Source: Paracidovorax cattleyae (lineage in GTDB: Bacteria > Pseudomonadota > Gammaproteobacteria > Burkholderiales > Burkholderiaceae_C). From it: a DNA stretch of 64,000 nt. Position numbers and translations under genes: made by a program. This document shows, one piece after another, positions 33,420-44,766 of this stretch. The notes beneath the pieces were generated by a model. That model saw only the letters and a program-made list of their open reading frames with translations, had not been told where the DNA came from and searched no databases. The stretch is taken from contig NZ_FNJL01000003.1 in the NCBI RefSeq assembly GCF_900104515.1, positions 62,001-126,000 on the forward strand, in the 5' to 3' direction. The stretch's first letter is position 1; the number at the start of each line of letters is the position of its first letter.

Positions 33420-33463
33420 ACGGACGGGCAACGGCCGGAGCCGCGGCCGGGCCGTAAAGGGAA

Positions 33464-33904
33464 CTAGCGCTCCGCGTCGGACGGCCTGCGCCGCGGATCG
33501 AAGTTGAAGTCCGGCTGCAGGATATCCACGCACGCGTCGCAGGCCAGAAACCGCGAGCGGCCGAGGCTCACCGTACCCCACCCCGTTCCGCTGTCGATGG
33601 ATACCGTCGCGGTCCTGCCATCCGAAAACACCACGGTGGCATCGGCCGAGCAATCGTCCAGGATGGCATTGCGCCGGTACGAACCGCTGTCCGTGAGGGC
33701 GGCGTGCCGCAGGAAGGATTTCACGCGCCGGGCGTCCAGCGCCAGGCCGCGGCAATCCACGTCCGGGGCGAATCGCGCCTGCGCTGCAGGGCGCTCGATG
33801 ACGATTTTCCGGATCTCTGCGTGGGCATACGGGCGGGACAGCACGGCGTCCCGTGCCTCTGCTGCAAAGACGGCTGGCGCGCTGCATGCAAGGCAGAACG
33901 CCAC
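33464..33904 (-). CDS. Periplasmic hypothetical protein
   Basis: A 146-residue protein with a probable signal peptide (MAFCLACSAPAVFAAEA), hence periplasmic. It contains four cysteines in the mature part (DVDCRGLALD, LDDCSADATV, LACDACVDIL) that could form disulfides. No named family recognised. The start is uncertain because the leader is short; an upstream start cannot be excluded. It sits 36 bp upstream of the purL 3' end in the same orientation but is transcribed after purL only if purL lacks its own terminator; reading order on the minus strand is purL first, then this gene. Confidence 0.6.
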   Translation of the reverse strand: MAFCLACSAPAVFAAEARDAVLSRPYAHAEIRKIVIERPAAQARFAPDVDCRGLALDARRVKSFLRHAALTDSGSYRRNAILDDCSADATVVFSDGRTATVSIDSGTGWGTVSLGRSRFLACDACVDILQPDFNFDPRRRPSDAER

Positions 33905-33940
33905 CAGCCTCCGCCCGCCCGCCCGCCAAAGCCCCCTGCC

Positions 33941-36900
33941 TCACCCCACCCACTTGCGCGCATTGCGCCAGATGCGCATCCACGGGCTCAGCGCACTGCG
34001 GTCGCCGCTGGTCCAGCTCATCTGGATGTTGCGGAACACGCGCTCCGGGTGGGGCATCATGGCGGTGAAGCGACCGTCCGCCGTGGTCACCGCCGTGAGG
34101 CCGCCCGCGCTGCCATTGGGGTTGAATGGATACTGCTCGGTAGCAGCGCCGTGGTGGTCCACGAAGCGCATCGCCGCGATCGCCTGGGCGGCATGGCCCC
34201 GGCGCGCGAAGTTCGCATAGCCCTCGCCGTGCGCCACGGCGATCGGCAGCCGGCTGCCGGCCATGCCCGCGAAGAACAGGCTGGGCGACTCCAGCACTTC
34301 CACCAGCGACAGGCGGGCCTCGAAGCGCTCGCTCTGGTTGGTGGTGAAGCGCGGCCAGGCCCCGGCACCCGGAATGATGTCCGCGAGTTCGGCGAACATC
34401 TGGCAACCATTGCACACGCCCAGGCCGAAGGTGTCGGCGCGGCCGAAGAAGCCCTGGAACTGCTCGGACAGCACCGGATTGAAGGTGATCGAACGCGCCC
34501 AGCCGATCCCCGCGCCCAGCGTGTCGCCGTAGCTGAAGCCGCCGCAGGCCACCACGCCCTTGAAGTCGGCCAGTTTCGCCCGGCCCGACTGCAGGTCGGT
34601 CATGTGCACGTCATAGGCGTCGAAGCCCGCTGCGTTGAAGGCGTAGGCCATCTCGATATGCGAGTTCACCCCCTGTTCGCGCAGGATCGCGACCTTCGGC
34701 CGTGCGAGGTTCAGGCACGGTGCCGCCACGTCGTCCGCGGGATCGAACGTCAGCGCCACATGCAGGCCCGGATCATGGGCGGCTCCGGCCGCCGCATGCT
34801 CCGCATCCGCGCAGGCCGGGTTGTCGCGCTGCTGGCAGATCTTCCAGCTCACGGCGTCCCACACCTGGTGCAGGTCCGACAGTGATGCGCTGAACACCGC
34901 CTTGACGTCACGCCAGACCTGCAGCTCACCCTTGCCCACGTCCATCGCGGATGCAGCGGGACGGGTCTTGCCCACGAAGTGGCTGAACTTCGAGAGGCCG
35001 TGTTCGCGCAGGGTCTGCATCACCTCGTTGCGCTCGGCGGTGCGCACCTGCAGCACCACGCCCAGTTCCTCATTGAAGAGCGCCTTGAGCGTCAGTTCCT
35101 CGCGCCGCGCGCTCACCTGCTGCGCCCAGTTCTTGGCGTCGCCCGTTTCCATGCGGCTGTCGGCGATGCCGTCGCCTTCGGTCACCAGCAGATCGACGTT
35201 CAGCGCCACGCCCACATGGCCCGCGAAGGCCATCTCGGCCACCGCGGCGAGCAGGCCGCCGTCGCTGCGGTCGTGGTAGGCCAGGATGCGGCCCTGCGCG
35301 CGCAGCGCGTTCACCGCGTCCACCAGCTTCACGAGATCCTGCACGTCGTCCAGGTCGGGCACCTCGCCGCCTTCCTGGCCCAGTACCTGCGCCAGGATGC
35401 TGCCGCCCATCCGGCACCGGCCACGGCCCAGGTCCACCAGCACCAGGGTGGTGTCCTCTTGCTGCGCGTCGAGCTGCGGGGTGAGTGTGCCGCGCACATC
35501 GGACAGCGTGGCGAACGCGCTCACGATCAGGCTCACCGGCGAGGTGACCTTCCGCGCGGAGCCGCCGTCGTCCTTCCCGCTAACGGAGGGGCTCGTCCAT
35601 ACGGTGCGCATGGAAAGCGAATCCTTGCCCACCGGAATACTGATGCCCAGTTGCGGGCACAGCTCCATGCCCACGGCCTTCACGGTGGCGTACAGGTCGG
35701 CATCCTCGCCGGGTTCGCCGCAGGCTGCCATCCAGTTGGCCGACAGCTTCACGCGCGGCAGCTCGATCGGGGCGGCCAGCAGGTTGGTGATCGCCTCGGC
35801 CACGGCCATGCGGCCCGAGGCCGGCGCGTCGATCGCGGCCAGCGGCGTGCGCTCGCCCATGGACATCGCCTCACCCGCGAAGCCGCGGTAGTCGGCCAGC
35901 GTCACCGCGCAGTCGGCCACGGGCACCTGCCACGGGCCTACCATCTGGTCGCGGTGCGACAGCCCGCCCACCGTCCGGTCGCCGATGGTGATCAGGAAGC
36001 GCTTGGAGGCCACCGTGGGGTGCGCCAGCACGTCGATCACGGCCTTCTGCAGCGGCACGCCGGTGAGCTCGATCGGCGCGGCCTCGCGGCGCACCGTCTT
36101 CACGTCGCGGTGCATCTTGGGCGGCTTGCCCAGCAGCACGTCCATGGGCATGTCCACGGGAAACTTCTGGTCGCCCGCCTCCACGGCCGTGTCCTCGAGC
36201 ACCAGCTGGCGCTCGCCCGTGGCCGTGCCGATCACGGCGAAGGGGCAGCGCTCGCGCTCGCAGAACGCGCGGAAGATCTCCAGCGATTCGGGTGCGATCG
36301 CCAGCACATAGCGCTCCTGGCTTTCGTTGGACCAGATCTCCTTGGGCGCCAGCCCGGATTCCTCCAGTTGCACGGCCCGCAGGTCGAAGCGCGCGCCACG
36401 GCCCGCATCGTTGGTCAGCTCGGGGAACGCGTTCGACAGCCCGCCCGCGCCAACGTCGTGGATCGCCAGGACCGGGTTCTGCGCGCCCTGCGCCCAGCAG
36501 TGGTTGATGACCTCCTGCGCGCGCCGCTCGATCTCGGGATTGCCGCGCTGCACCGAGTCGAAGTCGAGTTCGGCCGCGTTGGTTCCCGTGGCCATCGAAC
36601 TGGCCGCGCCACCGCCCATGCCGATGCGCATGCCGGGCCCGCCCAGCTGGATCAGCAGCGTGCCGGCCGGGAACTCGATCTTCGTGGTCAGGCCCGCATC
36701 GATCACTCCCAGGCCGCCCGCGATCATGATGGGCTTGTGGTAGCCGCGGCGCACGCCCGCCACGTCCTGCTCGTACTCGCGGAAGTAGCCCAGCAGGTTC
36801 GGCCGGCCGAATTCGTTGTTGAAGGCCGCGCCGCCCAGCGGGCCCTCTACCATGATCTGCAGCGGGCTGGCGATGTGCTCGGGCTTGCCGCCCGCCTGGT

Positions 36901-37984
36901 CGCTCCAGCCGCCCCAGAGTTTGGACACGGTGAAGCCGGTGAGGCCGGCCTTGGGCCTGGAGCCGCGGCCCGTCGCGCCCTCGTCCCGGATCTCGCCGCC
37001 GGCGCCCGTGGAGGCGCCGGGAAACGGAGAGATCGCCGTCGGGTGGTTGTGCGTCTCCACCTTCATGAGCACATGGTGCGTCGCATCGCTCTTGCGGTAG
37101 GCCGGCACGTCATGGGCAGCGCGCCCGGTGGCCGCCGGCGCGATGAAGCGCTCAACCGCGCTGCCTTCCATGATGGATGCGTTGTCGGAATAGGCGACGA
37201 TGGTGTGCTGCGGCGCGAGCTGGTGGGTGTTGCGGATCATCGCGAACAGGCTCTTGTCCTGTTCCTGGCCGTCGATGGTGAACCGCGCGTTGAAGATCTT
37301 GTGGCGGCAGTGCTCGCTGTTGGCCTGCGCGAACATCATCAGCTCGACGTCGGTGGGATTGCGGCGCAGCGACGTGAAGGCATTGGCGAGGTAGTCGATC
37401 TCGTCGTCCGCCAGCGCCAGGCCCCAGCGGGTGTTCGCGCCTTCCAGCGCGGCGCGCCCGCCGCCCAGCACGTCCACGAACTCCATGGGCACGGCAGGCA
37501 GTTCGGTGAACAGGTCGGCCGCACCGGCCCGGTCCCACAGCACCGATTCCGTCATGCGGTCGTGCAGCAGCGCGGCCACGGCCTGCTTTTGCGCGTCGGT
37601 CAGCGTAGGCACGCCGCCCAGCAGGCCCGGGCGCAGCGACAGCCGGTACTCGGTCACCCGCTCCACGCGGCGCACGTGCAGCCCGCAATTGCGCACGATG
37701 TCCGTGGCCTTCGAAGCCCACGGCGACACCGTGCCGATGCGCGGCGCGACCACGATGGCGGAGCCGGAATCCGGGCCGGCATAGGGATCGCCGTAGGTGA
37801 GCAGGGCCGCCAGGCGCTCGCGGTCGGCCGGCGTCGGCCCGGCGTCGGTAGCCACCAGGTGCACGAAACGGGCTGCGACTGCCTCGATGCGGTCGTGGAT
37901 GGCCTGCAGGCGGGGCAGGAGCTGCTGGACGCGGAAGGGGCTGAGGGCGTTGCTGCCTTCGAACGAGGTAAGGTGCAGGGTCAC
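33941..37984 (-). CDS. purL: Phosphoribosylformylglycinamidine synthase
   Basis: A 1,347-residue large-type PurL, step four of purine synthesis, converting FGAR, glutamine and ATP to FGAM. The N-terminal domain begins [20 protein letters not shown]; the AIRS-like synthase domains include [20 protein letters not shown] and [20 protein letters not shown]; the C-terminal glutaminase has [17 protein letters not shown], the Cys nucleophile in [12 protein letters not shown] and the His/Glu in [10 protein letters not shown]. The start is a GTG at 37984 because homology starts there; no ATG lies close. It diverges from map across a 203-bp gap. Confidence 0.95.
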   Translation of the reverse strand: MTLHLTSFEGSNALSPFRVQQLLPRLQAIHDRIEAVAARFVHLVATDAGPTPADRERLAALLTYGDPYAGPDSGSAIVVAPRIGTVSPWASKATDIVRNCGLHVRRVERVTEYRLSLRPGLLGGVPTLTDAQKQAVAALLHDRMTESVLWDRAGAADLFTELPAVPMEFVDVLGGGRAALEGANTRWGLALADDEIDYLANAFTSLRRNPTDVELMMFAQANSEHCRHKIFNARFTIDGQEQDKSLFAMIRNTHQLAPQHTIVAYSDNASIMEGSAVERFIAPAATGRAAHDVPAYRKSDATHHVLMKVETHNHPTAISPFPGASTGAGGEIRDEGATGRGSRPKAGLTGFTVSKLWGGWSDQAGGKPEHIASPLQIMVEGPLGGAAFNNEFGRPNLLGYFREYEQDVAGVRRGYHKPIMIAGGLGVIDAGLTTKIEFPAGTLLIQLGGPGMRIGMGGGAASSMATGTNAAELDFDSVQRGNPEIERRAQEVINHCWAQGAQNPVLAIHDVGAGGLSNAFPELTNDAGRGARFDLRAVQLEESGLAPKEIWSNESQERYVLAIAPESLEIFRAFCERERCPFAVIGTATGERQLVLEDTAVEAGDQKFPVDMPMDVLLGKPPKMHRDVKTVRREAAPIELTGVPLQKAVIDVLAHPTVASKRFLITIGDRTVGGLSHRDQMVGPWQVPVADCAVTLADYRGFAGEAMSMGERTPLAAIDAPASGRMAVAEAITNLLAAPIELPRVKLSANWMAACGEPGEDADLYATVKAVGMELCPQLGISIPVGKDSLSMRTVWTSPSVSGKDDGGSARKVTSPVSLIVSAFATLSDVRGTLTPQLDAQQEDTTLVLVDLGRGRCRMGGSILAQVLGQEGGEVPDLDDVQDLVKLVDAVNALRAQGRILAYHDRSDGGLLAAVAEMAFAGHVGVALNVDLLVTEGDGIADSRMETGDAKNWAQQVSARREELTLKALFNEELGVVLQVRTAERNEVMQTLREHGLSKFSHFVGKTRPAASAMDVGKGELQVWRDVKAVFSASLSDLHQVWDAVSWKICQQRDNPACADAEHAAAGAAHDPGLHVALTFDPADDVAAPCLNLARPKVAILREQGVNSHIEMAYAFNAAGFDAYDVHMTDLQSGRAKLADFKGVVACGGFSYGDTLGAGIGWARSITFNPVLSEQFQGFFGRADTFGLGVCNGCQMFAELADIIPGAGAWPRFTTNQSERFEARLSLVEVLESPSLFFAGMAGSRLPIAVAHGEGYANFARRGHAAQAIAAMRFVDHHGAATEQYPFNPNGSAGGLTAVTTADGRFTAMMPHPERVFRNIQMSWTSGDRSALSPWMRIWRNARKWVG

Positions 37985-38187
37985 TTTGGCGGCCTGTTGC
38001 GGGAAAGGATGGGTCTCGGAGCAGGAGGCCGCGGCCGGCGGGCGGGCCGCTGAATGGGGCCAGCCTCCGGGGCGTCGCGGCGCGTTCGGCGGAGCCCGCC
38101 ATTTTACCGGGCCCGCAGCTTCGGCCGGCCGCCACTGCCATCGCGTCCACGGAGGCACCGTACGGCCCCCGATGGGATAATCCCCCC

Positions 38188-39003
38188 ATGAGCATCACCA
38201 TCAAGTCCGCCGAGGAAATCGCCGGCATGCGCGAAGCCTGCCGCCTGGCTTCGGAAGTGCTGGACTACATCACGCCCCACATCCGTCCCGGCATCACCAC
38301 GAACGACGTGGATCGGCTCGCCGCCGAGTGCATGGCCGCACAGGGCACCATCTCCGCCACCATCGGCTACCAGCCGCCGGGCTACCCGCCCTACCCCAAG
38401 TCGCTCTGCACCTCGCTCAACCACGTGGTCTGCCACGGGATCCCGAACGACAAGCCCCTCAAGAAGGGCGACATCATGAATGTGGACGTCACCGTCATCA
38501 CCAAGGACGGCTGGTACGGCGACAACAGCCGCATGTACCTGATCGGCGATGTCTCCATCGCCGCGAAGCGCCTGTGCCAGCTCACCTTCGAGGCGATGTG
38601 GCTGGGCATCCTGCAGGTGAAGCCGGGAGCACGCCTGGGGGACATCGGTCACGCCATCCAGAAGTTCGCCGAAGGCCACGGCCTGTCGGTCGTGCGCGAG
38701 TTCTGCGGCCACGGCATCGGCAAGAAATTCCACGAAGAACCCCAGGTGCTGCACTACGGCCGCCCGGGCACCCTCGAGGAACTGGTGCCGGGCATGACCT
38801 TCACCATCGAGCCCATGCTCAACGCCGGCCGCCGCGAGGTCAAGGAGCACGGCAACGACGGCTGGACCATCGTCACCAAGGACCACAGCCTCTCCGCCCA
38901 GTGGGAGCACACGGTGCTCGTGACCGAGACGGGCTATGAAGTCCTCACCCTGTCGGCCGGCTCGCCCCCGCTGCCGCCGTTCGTCGCCGCCGTGAAGACC
39001 TGA
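38188..39003 (+). CDS. map: Methionine aminopeptidase type I
   Basis: A 271-residue metalloenzyme that removes the N-terminal methionine from new proteins. The two-metal ligands are visible: the first Asp in [20 protein letters not shown] (with D in WYGDNS), the His in [15 protein letters not shown], the Glu in [10 protein letters not shown] and the last Glu in [11 protein letters not shown]. It starts with [20 protein letters not shown] as in E. coli Map. It acts with peptide deformylase, whose gene is 3 kb downstream. It is followed 109 bp later by glnD. Confidence 0.96.
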   Translation: MSITIKSAEEIAGMREACRLASEVLDYITPHIRPGITTNDVDRLAAECMAAQGTISATIGYQPPGYPPYPKSLCTSLNHVVCHGIPNDKPLKKGDIMNVDVTVITKDGWYGDNSRMYLIGDVSIAAKRLCQLTFEAMWLGILQVKPGARLGDIGHAIQKFAEGHGLSVVREFCGHGIGKKFHEEPQVLHYGRPGTLEELVPGMTFTIEPMLNAGRREVKEHGNDGWTIVTKDHSLSAQWEHTVLVTETGYEVLTLSAGSPPLPPFVAAVKT

Positions 39004-39112
39004 CGGCTGCGCCGGCGCGCAGGCGCGCAGGCGCAGCATGGTTCTTGCTTGCGATGCGGCCATGCCTGCCGACTGCTTTCCGACGCCCCCATCGCCCCCC
39101 TCCCTGCACGCC

Positions 39113-41719
39113 ATGCCGCCCACGCTCTCGGAACTCCAGCCCCTGCGCGACGCCTACCGGCAGGACAAGGCCACCCTGCTGGCCAGCCTGCAGTCCAGGG
39201 GCGCGTCCACCCGGGTCGTGCGCCCCCTGCTCGCCAAGCTGTCCGCACTGGCCGACCGGCTGCTGCGCACCCTGTGGCAGCGGGCCGGCCTGCCGGATAC
39301 CCTGGCGCTGCTGGCCGTGGGCGGCTACGGCCGCGCCCAGCTGTTTCCCTATTCCGACGTGGACGTGCTCGTACTGCTGCCCGACGGCAGCGAAGCCGCC
39401 TGCGAAGGCCCCTTGCGCCCGGCCATCGAGGCCTTCATCGGCAGTTGCTGGGACGCCGGCCTGGAAATCGGCTCCAGCGTGCGCACCGTGGCCGAGTGCC
39501 TGACCGAGGCCGCCGCCGACGTGACCGTGCAGACGTCCCTGCTGGAAGCCCGCCGCATCATCGGCAGCGCCGCCCTGGTCGCGGATTTCCAGGAGCGCTA
39601 CGACGCGCAGATGGACCCGGAGGCCTTCCTGGTCGCCAAGACCCTGGAAATGCGCCAGCGGCACAACAAGTACGAGAACACGCCCTACGCCCTGGAGCCC
39701 AATTGCAAGGAATCGCCCGGCGGCCTGCGCGACCTGCAGACCGTGCTCTGGGTGGCCCGCGCCAGCGGCCTGGGCCGCAACTGGAAGGAGCTCGCGGCGC
39801 ACGGCCTCGCCACCGACTTCGAAGTGCGGCAGATCGAGCGCAACGAAGCCCTGCTGTTCCTCATCCGCGCGCACCTGCATGCCATCGCCGGCCGGCACGA
39901 AGACCGTCTCGTCTTCGACCTGCAGACCGCCGTGGCCGAATCCTTCGGCTACCGCAACCAGGCCGCCACCGAAGGACAGCGCCAGCGCCTGCGGGCGAGC
40001 GAAAGCCTCATGCGCCGCTACTACTGGGCGGCCAAGGCGGTCTCGCAGCTCAGCCAGATCCTGCTGCTCAACATCGAGGAGCGGCTCTCCCCGCCCTCCC
40101 ATGAACTGCGCGCCATCAACGGGCGCTTCTACGACAAGTCCGGCCTTATCGAAGTCGCCAGCGACGACCTCTACCACCGAGAACCGCACGCCATCCTGGA
40201 AACCTTCCTGCTCTACGAAACCGAGGAAGGGCTGAAGGACCTGTCGGTGCGCACGCTGCGCGCGCTCTACAACGCCCGCGGCGTCATGGACGCCGCCTTC
40301 CGACGCGATCCCGTCAACCGGCAGCAGTTCCTGCGCATCCTCCAGCAGCCCGTGGGCATCACGCACGCGATGCGGCTCATGAACCAGACCTCGGTGCTGG
40401 GCCGCTATCTCTGGTCCTTCCGGCGCATCGTCGGCCAGATGCAGCACGACCTCTTCCACGTCTATACCGTGGACCAGCACATCCTCATGGTGCTGCGCAA
40501 CGTGCGCCGCTTCTTCATGCCCGAGCATGCGCACGAATACCCCTTCTGCTCGCAGCTCGCCGGCGGCTGGGACAAGCCCTGGCTGCTGTACCTCGCGGCC
40601 CTGTTCCACGACATCGGCAAAGGGCGCGGTGGCGACCATTCGCGCATCGGCGCAGAGGAAGTGCGCCACTTCTGCCGCCAGCACGGCGTGGGCGCGGAAG
40701 ACGCCGCGCTGGTCGAATTCCTGGTCGCAGAGCACCTCGCCATGAGCCAGGTGGCGCAGAAGCAGGACCTCACCGACCCCGACGTCATCGCGGCATTTGC
40801 CCGGCGCGTGGGCAGCGAGCGGCGCCTCACCGCCCTGTACCTGCTCACCGTCGCCGACATCCGCGGCACCAGCCCGAAGGTCTGGAACGCCTGGAAAGGC
40901 AAGCTGCTGGAAGACCTCTACCGCGCCACGCTGCGCACGCTGGGCGGGCGCGCGCCCGACGCCGCCGCCGAGGTCGAGGCCCGCAAGCGCGAAGCGCTGG
41001 TCCTGCTCGCGCTCAACGCCCAGCCCTTCGAGGGCCACAAGAAGCTCTGGGACACGCTGGATGTCGGCTACTTCATGCGGCACGAGGCGGCGGACATCGC
41101 CTGGCACGCGCGCCACATGGCCCGCCACGTGGGCTCGGGACGCTCGGTCGTCCGAGCCCGGCAGTCCCTGGCCGGCGAAGGCCTGCAGGTGGCCGTGTAC
41201 GCCCCCGACCAGCCGGACCTCTTCGCGCGCATCTGCGGCTATTTCGACCGTGCGGGATTCAGCATCCTGGACGCGCGCGTGCACACTGCCAGCAACGGCC
41301 ACGCGCTCGACACCTTCCAGATCGTTGCGCCGCAGCAGGCCGGCCACTACCGCGAACTCACCCACATGGTGGAGAGCGAACTCGCGCGGACCATCGAGGA
41401 AGGCGGAGCGCTGCCCGAACCCGGACGCAAGCGCGTCTCGCGCCGGGTCAAGAGCTTCCCGATCACCCCGCGCGTCGCCCTGCGGCCGGACGAGAAGGCG
41501 CAGCGCTGGATCCTGCACATCTCGGCCAGCGACCGCGCCGGCCTGCTCTACCTGGTCGCGCGCGTGCTCTCGCGCCACCACCTCAACGTGCAGCTCGCCA
41601 AGGTCAGCACGCTGGGCGAGCGCGTGGAAGACACCTTCCTCATCCAGGGCCCGGAACTGCAGCACAACGCGCGGCAGATCCAGATCGAGACCGAGCTGCT
41701 GGAAGCGCTGTCGGGCTGA
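39113..41719 (+). CDS. glnD: Bifunctional PII uridylyltransferase / uridylyl-removing enzyme GlnD
   Basis: An 868-residue nitrogen sensor that uridylylates PII (GlnB) when glutamine is low and removes UMP when it is high. Domains: nucleotidyltransferase ([20 protein letters not shown]), GlnD/PII-uridylyltransferase linker, HD domain for UMP removal ([17 protein letters not shown]), and two C-terminal ACT domains that bind glutamine ([20 protein letters not shown] and [20 protein letters not shown]). ATG 39113 gives the family-like start ([19 protein letters not shown]); in-frame ATGs at 39038 and 39062 would add a low-complexity leader, and none has a strong ribosome site. Its substrate gene glnB is at 57043-57381. 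Confidence 0.94.
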   Translation: MPPTLSELQPLRDAYRQDKATLLASLQSRGASTRVVRPLLAKLSALADRLLRTLWQRAGLPDTLALLAVGGYGRAQLFPYSDVDVLVLLPDGSEAACEGPLRPAIEAFIGSCWDAGLEIGSSVRTVAECLTEAAADVTVQTSLLEARRIIGSAALVADFQERYDAQMDPEAFLVAKTLEMRQRHNKYENTPYALEPNCKESPGGLRDLQTVLWVARASGLGRNWKELAAHGLATDFEVRQIERNEALLFLIRAHLHAIAGRHEDRLVFDLQTAVAESFGYRNQAATEGQRQRLRASESLMRRYYWAAKAVSQLSQILLLNIEERLSPPSHELRAINGRFYDKSGLIEVASDDLYHREPHAILETFLLYETEEGLKDLSVRTLRALYNARGVMDAAFRRDPVNRQQFLRILQQPVGITHAMRLMNQTSVLGRYLWSFRRIVGQMQHDLFHVYTVDQHILMVLRNVRRFFMPEHAHEYPFCSQLAGGWDKPWLLYLAALFHDIGKGRGGDHSRIGAEEVRHFCRQHGVGAEDAALVEFLVAEHLAMSQVAQKQDLTDPDVIAAFARRVGSERRLTALYLLTVADIRGTSPKVWNAWKGKLLEDLYRATLRTLGGRAPDAAAEVEARKREALVLLALNAQPFEGHKKLWDTLDVGYFMRHEAADIAWHARHMARHVGSGRSVVRARQSLAGEGLQVAVYAPDQPDLFARICGYFDRAGFSILDARVHTASNGHALDTFQIVAPQQAGHYRELTHMVESELARTIEEGGALPEPGRKRVSRRVKSFPITPRVALRPDEKAQRWILHISASDRAGLLYLVARVLSRHHLNVQLAKVSTLGERVEDTFLIQGPELQHNARQIQIETELLEALSG

Positions 41720-41744
41720 GGCCCGGACGCCTCTCCGGACCGCG

Positions 41745-42284
41745 TCAGTCGTCCTCGTGCTCTGCGATGTCCGGGAACAGCACGTCCGCGTAGCCGAAGC
41801 GCGAGAAGTCGCGGATGCGCATCGGGTACAGCTTGCCGACCAGGTGGTCGCACTCGTGCTGCACCACCCGGGCATGGAAACCCTCCACCGTGCGGTCGAT
41901 CGGCGCGCCGTGCTCGTCGAATCCCTCATAGCGGATGCGCGACCAGCGCGGCACCACGCCCCGCAGCCCCGGCACGGACAGGCACCCCTCCCAGTCCTCT
42001 TCCTCTTCGTCGCCCAGCGGCGTGATGCGCGGGTTCACCAGCACCGTGGGCGGCACCAGCGGCCGGTCGGGGTAGCGCGGGTTGCGCTCGTTCGAGCCGA
42101 AGATCACCAGCTGCAGATCCACACCGATCTGCGGTGCGGCCAGGCCCGCGCCATTCACGGCGCGCATGGTGTCGCGCATGTCCTGCACCAGTTGCAGCAG
42201 CTCCGGGGTACCGAATTCGGCGACGGGTCGGGCGATGCGCAGGAGGCGCCCGTCGCCCATCTTGAGAATGTCGTGGATGGCCAT
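41745..42284 (-). CDS. def: Peptide deformylase
   Basis: A 179-residue metalloenzyme that removes the formyl group from initiator methionine. The three motifs are present: [23 protein letters not shown] (metal Cys) and [12 protein letters not shown] (metal His pair and Glu). The start [20 protein letters not shown] is standard for betaproteobacterial Def. It faces glnD tail to tail with 25 bp between stops and diverges from the DUF454 gene. Confidence 0.95.
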   Translation of the reverse strand: MAIHDILKMGDGRLLRIARPVAEFGTPELLQLVQDMRDTMRAVNGAGLAAPQIGVDLQLVIFGSNERNPRYPDRPLVPPTVLVNPRITPLGDEEEEDWEGCLSVPGLRGVVPRWSRIRYEGFDEHGAPIDRTVEGFHARVVQHECDHLVGKLYPMRIRDFSRFGYADVLFPDIAEHEDD

Positions 42285-42379
42285 TGGAAAAGTACAGAAA
42301 GGCGGCCGGAAGCGCGGATTGCCGCCGGTCCGTGGGACGCGCAGCATATCGCCCCCGCGCCGGAAGGCACAATCGCTCC

Positions 42380-42793
42380 ATGCCCGTCCCGCCCCCGGAT
42401 CCCCTGCGGCCGCCTCCCGCGCATGCGCCCCTGCCGGCGCCGGTGCGCTGGCTGCTGCTGGCCTTCGCGGCGCTCAGCCTGGGCCTGGGCATCGTCGGCA
42501 TCTTCGTGCCCGGCCTGCCGACCACCGTGTTTGTCCTCATGGCCGGCTGGGCGGCCGCACGCAGTTCCCCGCGGCTGCATGCCTGGCTCTGGCGGCATCC
42601 GCTCTTCGGCTCCATGCTGCGCAACTGGGCCGACGGCGGCCGCGTCAGCCGCCGCGCGAAATGGAGCGCCACGGCCATGATGGCACTGTGCGGCGTCGTG
42701 CTGGTGGTCAGTTCCGCGCCGCGGTGGGTGGCCATCGGCGCATCGGCCTGCATGGCCTGCGTGCTGGCGTGGCTGTGGTGCCGCCCCGAATGA
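42380..42793 (+). CDS. DUF454 family inner membrane protein (YbaN-like)
   Basis: A 137-residue membrane protein with the family signature [20 protein letters not shown] after the first helix, [20 protein letters not shown], a basic cytoplasmic loop ([10 protein letters not shown]) and two more helices. Function unknown in E. coli YbaN. ATG 42380 was selected because the upstream in-frame stretch overlaps the divergent def start. It is followed by the tRNA-Asn pair. Confidence 0.85.
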   Translation: MPVPPPDPLRPPPAHAPLPAPVRWLLLAFAALSLGLGIVGIFVPGLPTTVFVLMAGWAAARSSPRLHAWLWRHPLFGSMLRNWADGGRVSRRAKWSATAMMALCGVVLVVSSAPRWVAIGASACMACVLAWLWCRPE

Positions 42794-42844
42794 ACTCTTT
42801 TGCCATGGGCATATGAGTTTTCCGGGCGGGCTGTTTTTTGTGTA

Positions 42845-42850
42845 TATAAT
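42845..42850 (+). promoter_or_regulatory. -10 element of the tRNA-Asn operon
   Basis: A perfect TATAAT lies 11 bases upstream of the first tRNA-Asn gene. The -35 region is weak (no good TTGACA at 16-18 bases), as is common for stable RNA promoters helped by upstream T-rich DNA (TGTTTTTTGTG just before the -10). Confidence 0.6.
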
Positions 42851-42861
42851 CTAAGTCTTGT

Positions 42862-42937
42862 TCCTCGATAGCTCAGTCGGTAGAGCGCCGGACTGTTAAT
42901 CCGTAGGTCCCTGGTTCGAGCCCAGGTCGAGGAGCCA
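42862..42937 (+). tRNA. tRNA-Asn (anticodon GTT), first copy
   Basis: 76 bases including an encoded CCA. Acceptor arms TCCTCGA / TCGAGGA pair perfectly, the D-arm has AGCTCAGTCGGTAGAGC, the anticodon loop is CTGTTAA with anticodon GTT, and the T-loop is GGTTCGAGCCC. The sequence closely follows E. coli tRNA-Asn. Confidence 0.97.
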
Positions 42938-42995
42938 AGAAGTTTTTGCAGCGGGCACTGCAACCGGACAAGGCCCGCTTGATTCGAAAAGTCAT

Positions 42996-43071
42996 TCCTC
43001 GATAGCTCAGTCGGTAGAGCGCCGGACTGTTAATCCGTAGGTCCCTGGTTCGAGCCCAGGTCGAGGAGCCA
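42996..43071 (+). tRNA. tRNA-Asn (anticodon GTT), second copy
   Basis: Identical over all 76 bases to the first copy and separated from it by 58 bases, so both come from one precursor transcript. CCA is encoded. A terminator follows directly. Confidence 0.97.
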
Positions 43072-43076
43072 CATCA

Positions 43077-43108
43077 AAGGCCACCCAATGGGGTGGCCTT
43101 TTTATTTT
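43077..43108 (+). terminator. Intrinsic terminator of the tRNA-Asn operon
   Basis: Perfect inverted repeat AAGGCCACCC / GGGTGGCCTT (43077-43086, 43091-43100) with loop AATG, then TTTATTTT. It closes the two-tRNA transcript. Confidence 0.92.
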
Positions 43109-43206
43109 CAACGCCCGGTGCTGCTGCTGCGCCGGGCCTGCGCGGCCGAGCCCTGCCGCCGGGGGCACAATGGCACCCTGCCACCTGTACGTCCCTCCTG
43201 TACGCC

Positions 43207-43968
43207 ATGCCCCTGCCCACCCCGCTCGCCTGGCTCGAACCCGAAGACCCCTTCCCCCCCGCGGCACACGCCTGGGGCCCCGGGGATCCGGCCCCCGGCC
43301 TGCTCGCGGCCGGCGGGGCACTCGATACGGCGCACCTCCGCCAGGCGTATGCCCAGGGCATCTTCCCGTGGTTCAGCGCGGGGCAGCCCATCCTGTGGTG
43401 GAGCCCGGACCCGCGCATGGTGCTGCAGGTGGAGTCGTTCCGCCTCCACCGGTCGCTGCGGCGCACCCTGCAGCGCTTCCGCACGACCCCTGGCTGTGAG
43501 ATCCGCGTGGACCACCGTTTTTCCGATGTGATCCACGCATGCTCGCAGACGCCGCGCGGCGGGCAGCACGGCACCTGGATCGTGCCCGACATGATCGCCG
43601 CCTACGAGGAGTTCCACCGCGCGGGCCATGCCCACAGCATCGAGACCTGGCAGGACGGCCGGCTGCTGGGCGGCCTCTACTGCATCGGCATCGGCCGGGC
43701 GGTCTTCGGCGAGTCCATGTTCGCGCATGCCACCGATGCCTCCAAGATCGCCCTGGCGGCACTCATCTGCCTGTGCCACCGCCACGGGGTGCAATGGATC
43801 GATTGCCAGCAGAACACCGCGCATCTCGCCTCGCTGGGCGCCCGGGAAATCCCGCGCGAGCACTTTCTGCGCGGCGTGCAGGCCGCCACCGCCATGCCAC
43901 CGATCGCATGGCGGTTCGAGTCCTTATACTGGGACACATTGCTGCCTTCCTTGCCCGGCCCGCAATGA
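43207..43968 (+). CDS. aat: Leucyl/phenylalanyl-tRNA-protein transferase
   Basis: A 253-residue aminoacyl-transferase that attaches Leu or Phe to proteins with N-terminal Arg or Lys for ClpS/ClpAP degradation. Family stretches: [60 protein letters not shown] and [20 protein letters not shown] 43207 fits the family start ([16 protein letters not shown]); the upstream in-frame codons overlap the tRNA terminator. Its stop overlaps the bpt start (ATGA), giving a coupled N-degron operon. Confidence 0.95.
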   Translation: MPLPTPLAWLEPEDPFPPAAHAWGPGDPAPGLLAAGGALDTAHLRQAYAQGIFPWFSAGQPILWWSPDPRMVLQVESFRLHRSLRRTLQRFRTTPGCEIRVDHRFSDVIHACSQTPRGGQHGTWIVPDMIAAYEEFHRAGHAHSIETWQDGRLLGGLYCIGIGRAVFGESMFAHATDASKIALAALICLCHRHGVQWIDCQQNTAHLASLGAREIPREHFLRGVQAATAMPPIAWRFESLYWDTLLPSLPGPQ

Positions 43969-44702
43969 CGCAACTCAACGACCTTCCGCTGCAGACCCTG
44001 CAGTTCTACGCGACGGCGCCGTATCCGTGCAGCTACCTGCCGGACCGGCAGGCCCGGTCCCAGGTCGCCACGCCCAGCCACCTGATCCAGAGCGATGTGT
44101 ATTCCGACCTGGTGGCGCGCGGATTCCGCCGCAGCGGCATGTTCACCTACCGCCCCTACTGCGACGGCTGCCAGGCCTGCACGCCGCTGCGCGTGCTGGC
44201 GGGCGAATTCCGGCCCGACCGCAGCCAGCGCCGGGCCTGGAAGCAGCATGGTGCCCTCCAGACACGGGTGCTGCGCCTGGGCTATGAACCCGAGCACTAC
44301 CAGCTCTACCTGCACTACCAGCGCGCCCGCCATTCCGGCGGCGGCATGGACCAGGACAGCATCGACCAGTACACGCAGTTCCTGCTGCAAAGCCGGGTGA
44401 ATTCGCGCCTGGTCGAATTCCGCGACCCGGCGCCCGACGGCGAGACCGGCACGCTGCGCATGGTGTCCATCCTCGACGTGCTGGACGATGGCCTTTCGGC
44501 GGTCTATACCTTCTACGACCCCGACCCGGATTGCAGCTACGGCACGTTCAACGTGCTCTGGCAGATCGAGCAGGCCCGCACGCTCGGGCTGCCGCACGTC
44601 TATCTGGGGTACTGGATCGCCGAGAGCGCCAAAATGAACTACAAGTCGCGCTTCCATCCGCACGAGTTGCGGGTGCACGGCCAGTGGCAGCGCGGCGGCT
44701 GA
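43965..44702 (+). CDS. bpt: Aspartate/glutamate leucyltransferase (arginyltransferase-like)
   Basis: A 245-residue ATE-family enzyme that adds Leu to proteins with N-terminal Asp or Glu, turning them into N-degrons. The N-terminal cysteine motif ([13 protein letters not shown] and [17 protein letters not shown]) and C-terminal [20 protein letters not shown] are as in bacterial Bpt/Ate. Start ATG 43965 lies inside the aat stop. Together with aat it covers both branches of the bacterial N-degron pathway. Confidence 0.94.
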   Translation: MTQLNDLPLQTLQFYATAPYPCSYLPDRQARSQVATPSHLIQSDVYSDLVARGFRRSGMFTYRPYCDGCQACTPLRVLAGEFRPDRSQRRAWKQHGALQTRVLRLGYEPEHYQLYLHYQRARHSGGGMDQDSIDQYTQFLLQSRVNSRLVEFRDPAPDGETGTLRMVSILDVLDDGLSAVYTFYDPDPDCSYGTFNVLWQIEQARTLGLPHVYLGYWIAESAKMNYKSRFHPHELRVHGQWQRGG

Positions 44703-44717
44703 GCTTCCACGCCACGG

Positions 44718-44745
44718 CCGGGTTTTTCATAAGATAAAATCCCGG
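44718..44745. promoter_or_regulatory. Palindrome upstream of the IclR gene
   Basis: CCGGGTTTT (44718-44726) and AAAATCCCGG (44736-44745, one extra T) form an imperfect inverted repeat around an A+T-rich centre TTCATAAGAT that also resembles a -10. It lies 21 bases before the iclR-type gene and could be an autoregulatory site, or a weak terminator for bpt. Confidence 0.4.
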
Positions 44746-44766
44746 ACATTGCCTTGGCCGAGAACC

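Noticed and set aside
34979-38053. A 1,024-codon open frame on the plus strand
   Set aside because: It is antisense to purL, His/Gly/Arg-rich without domains; a typical by-product of GC-rich coding DNA.
38945-41929. A 994-codon open frame on the minus strand
   Set aside because: Antisense to glnD, which has complete catalytic motifs; no homology recognisable in the shadow frame.
42862-43108. Integration site of a mobile element at the tRNA-Asn genes
   Set aside because: No integrase, direct repeat of the tRNA 3' end beyond the duplicate gene, or composition shift follows.
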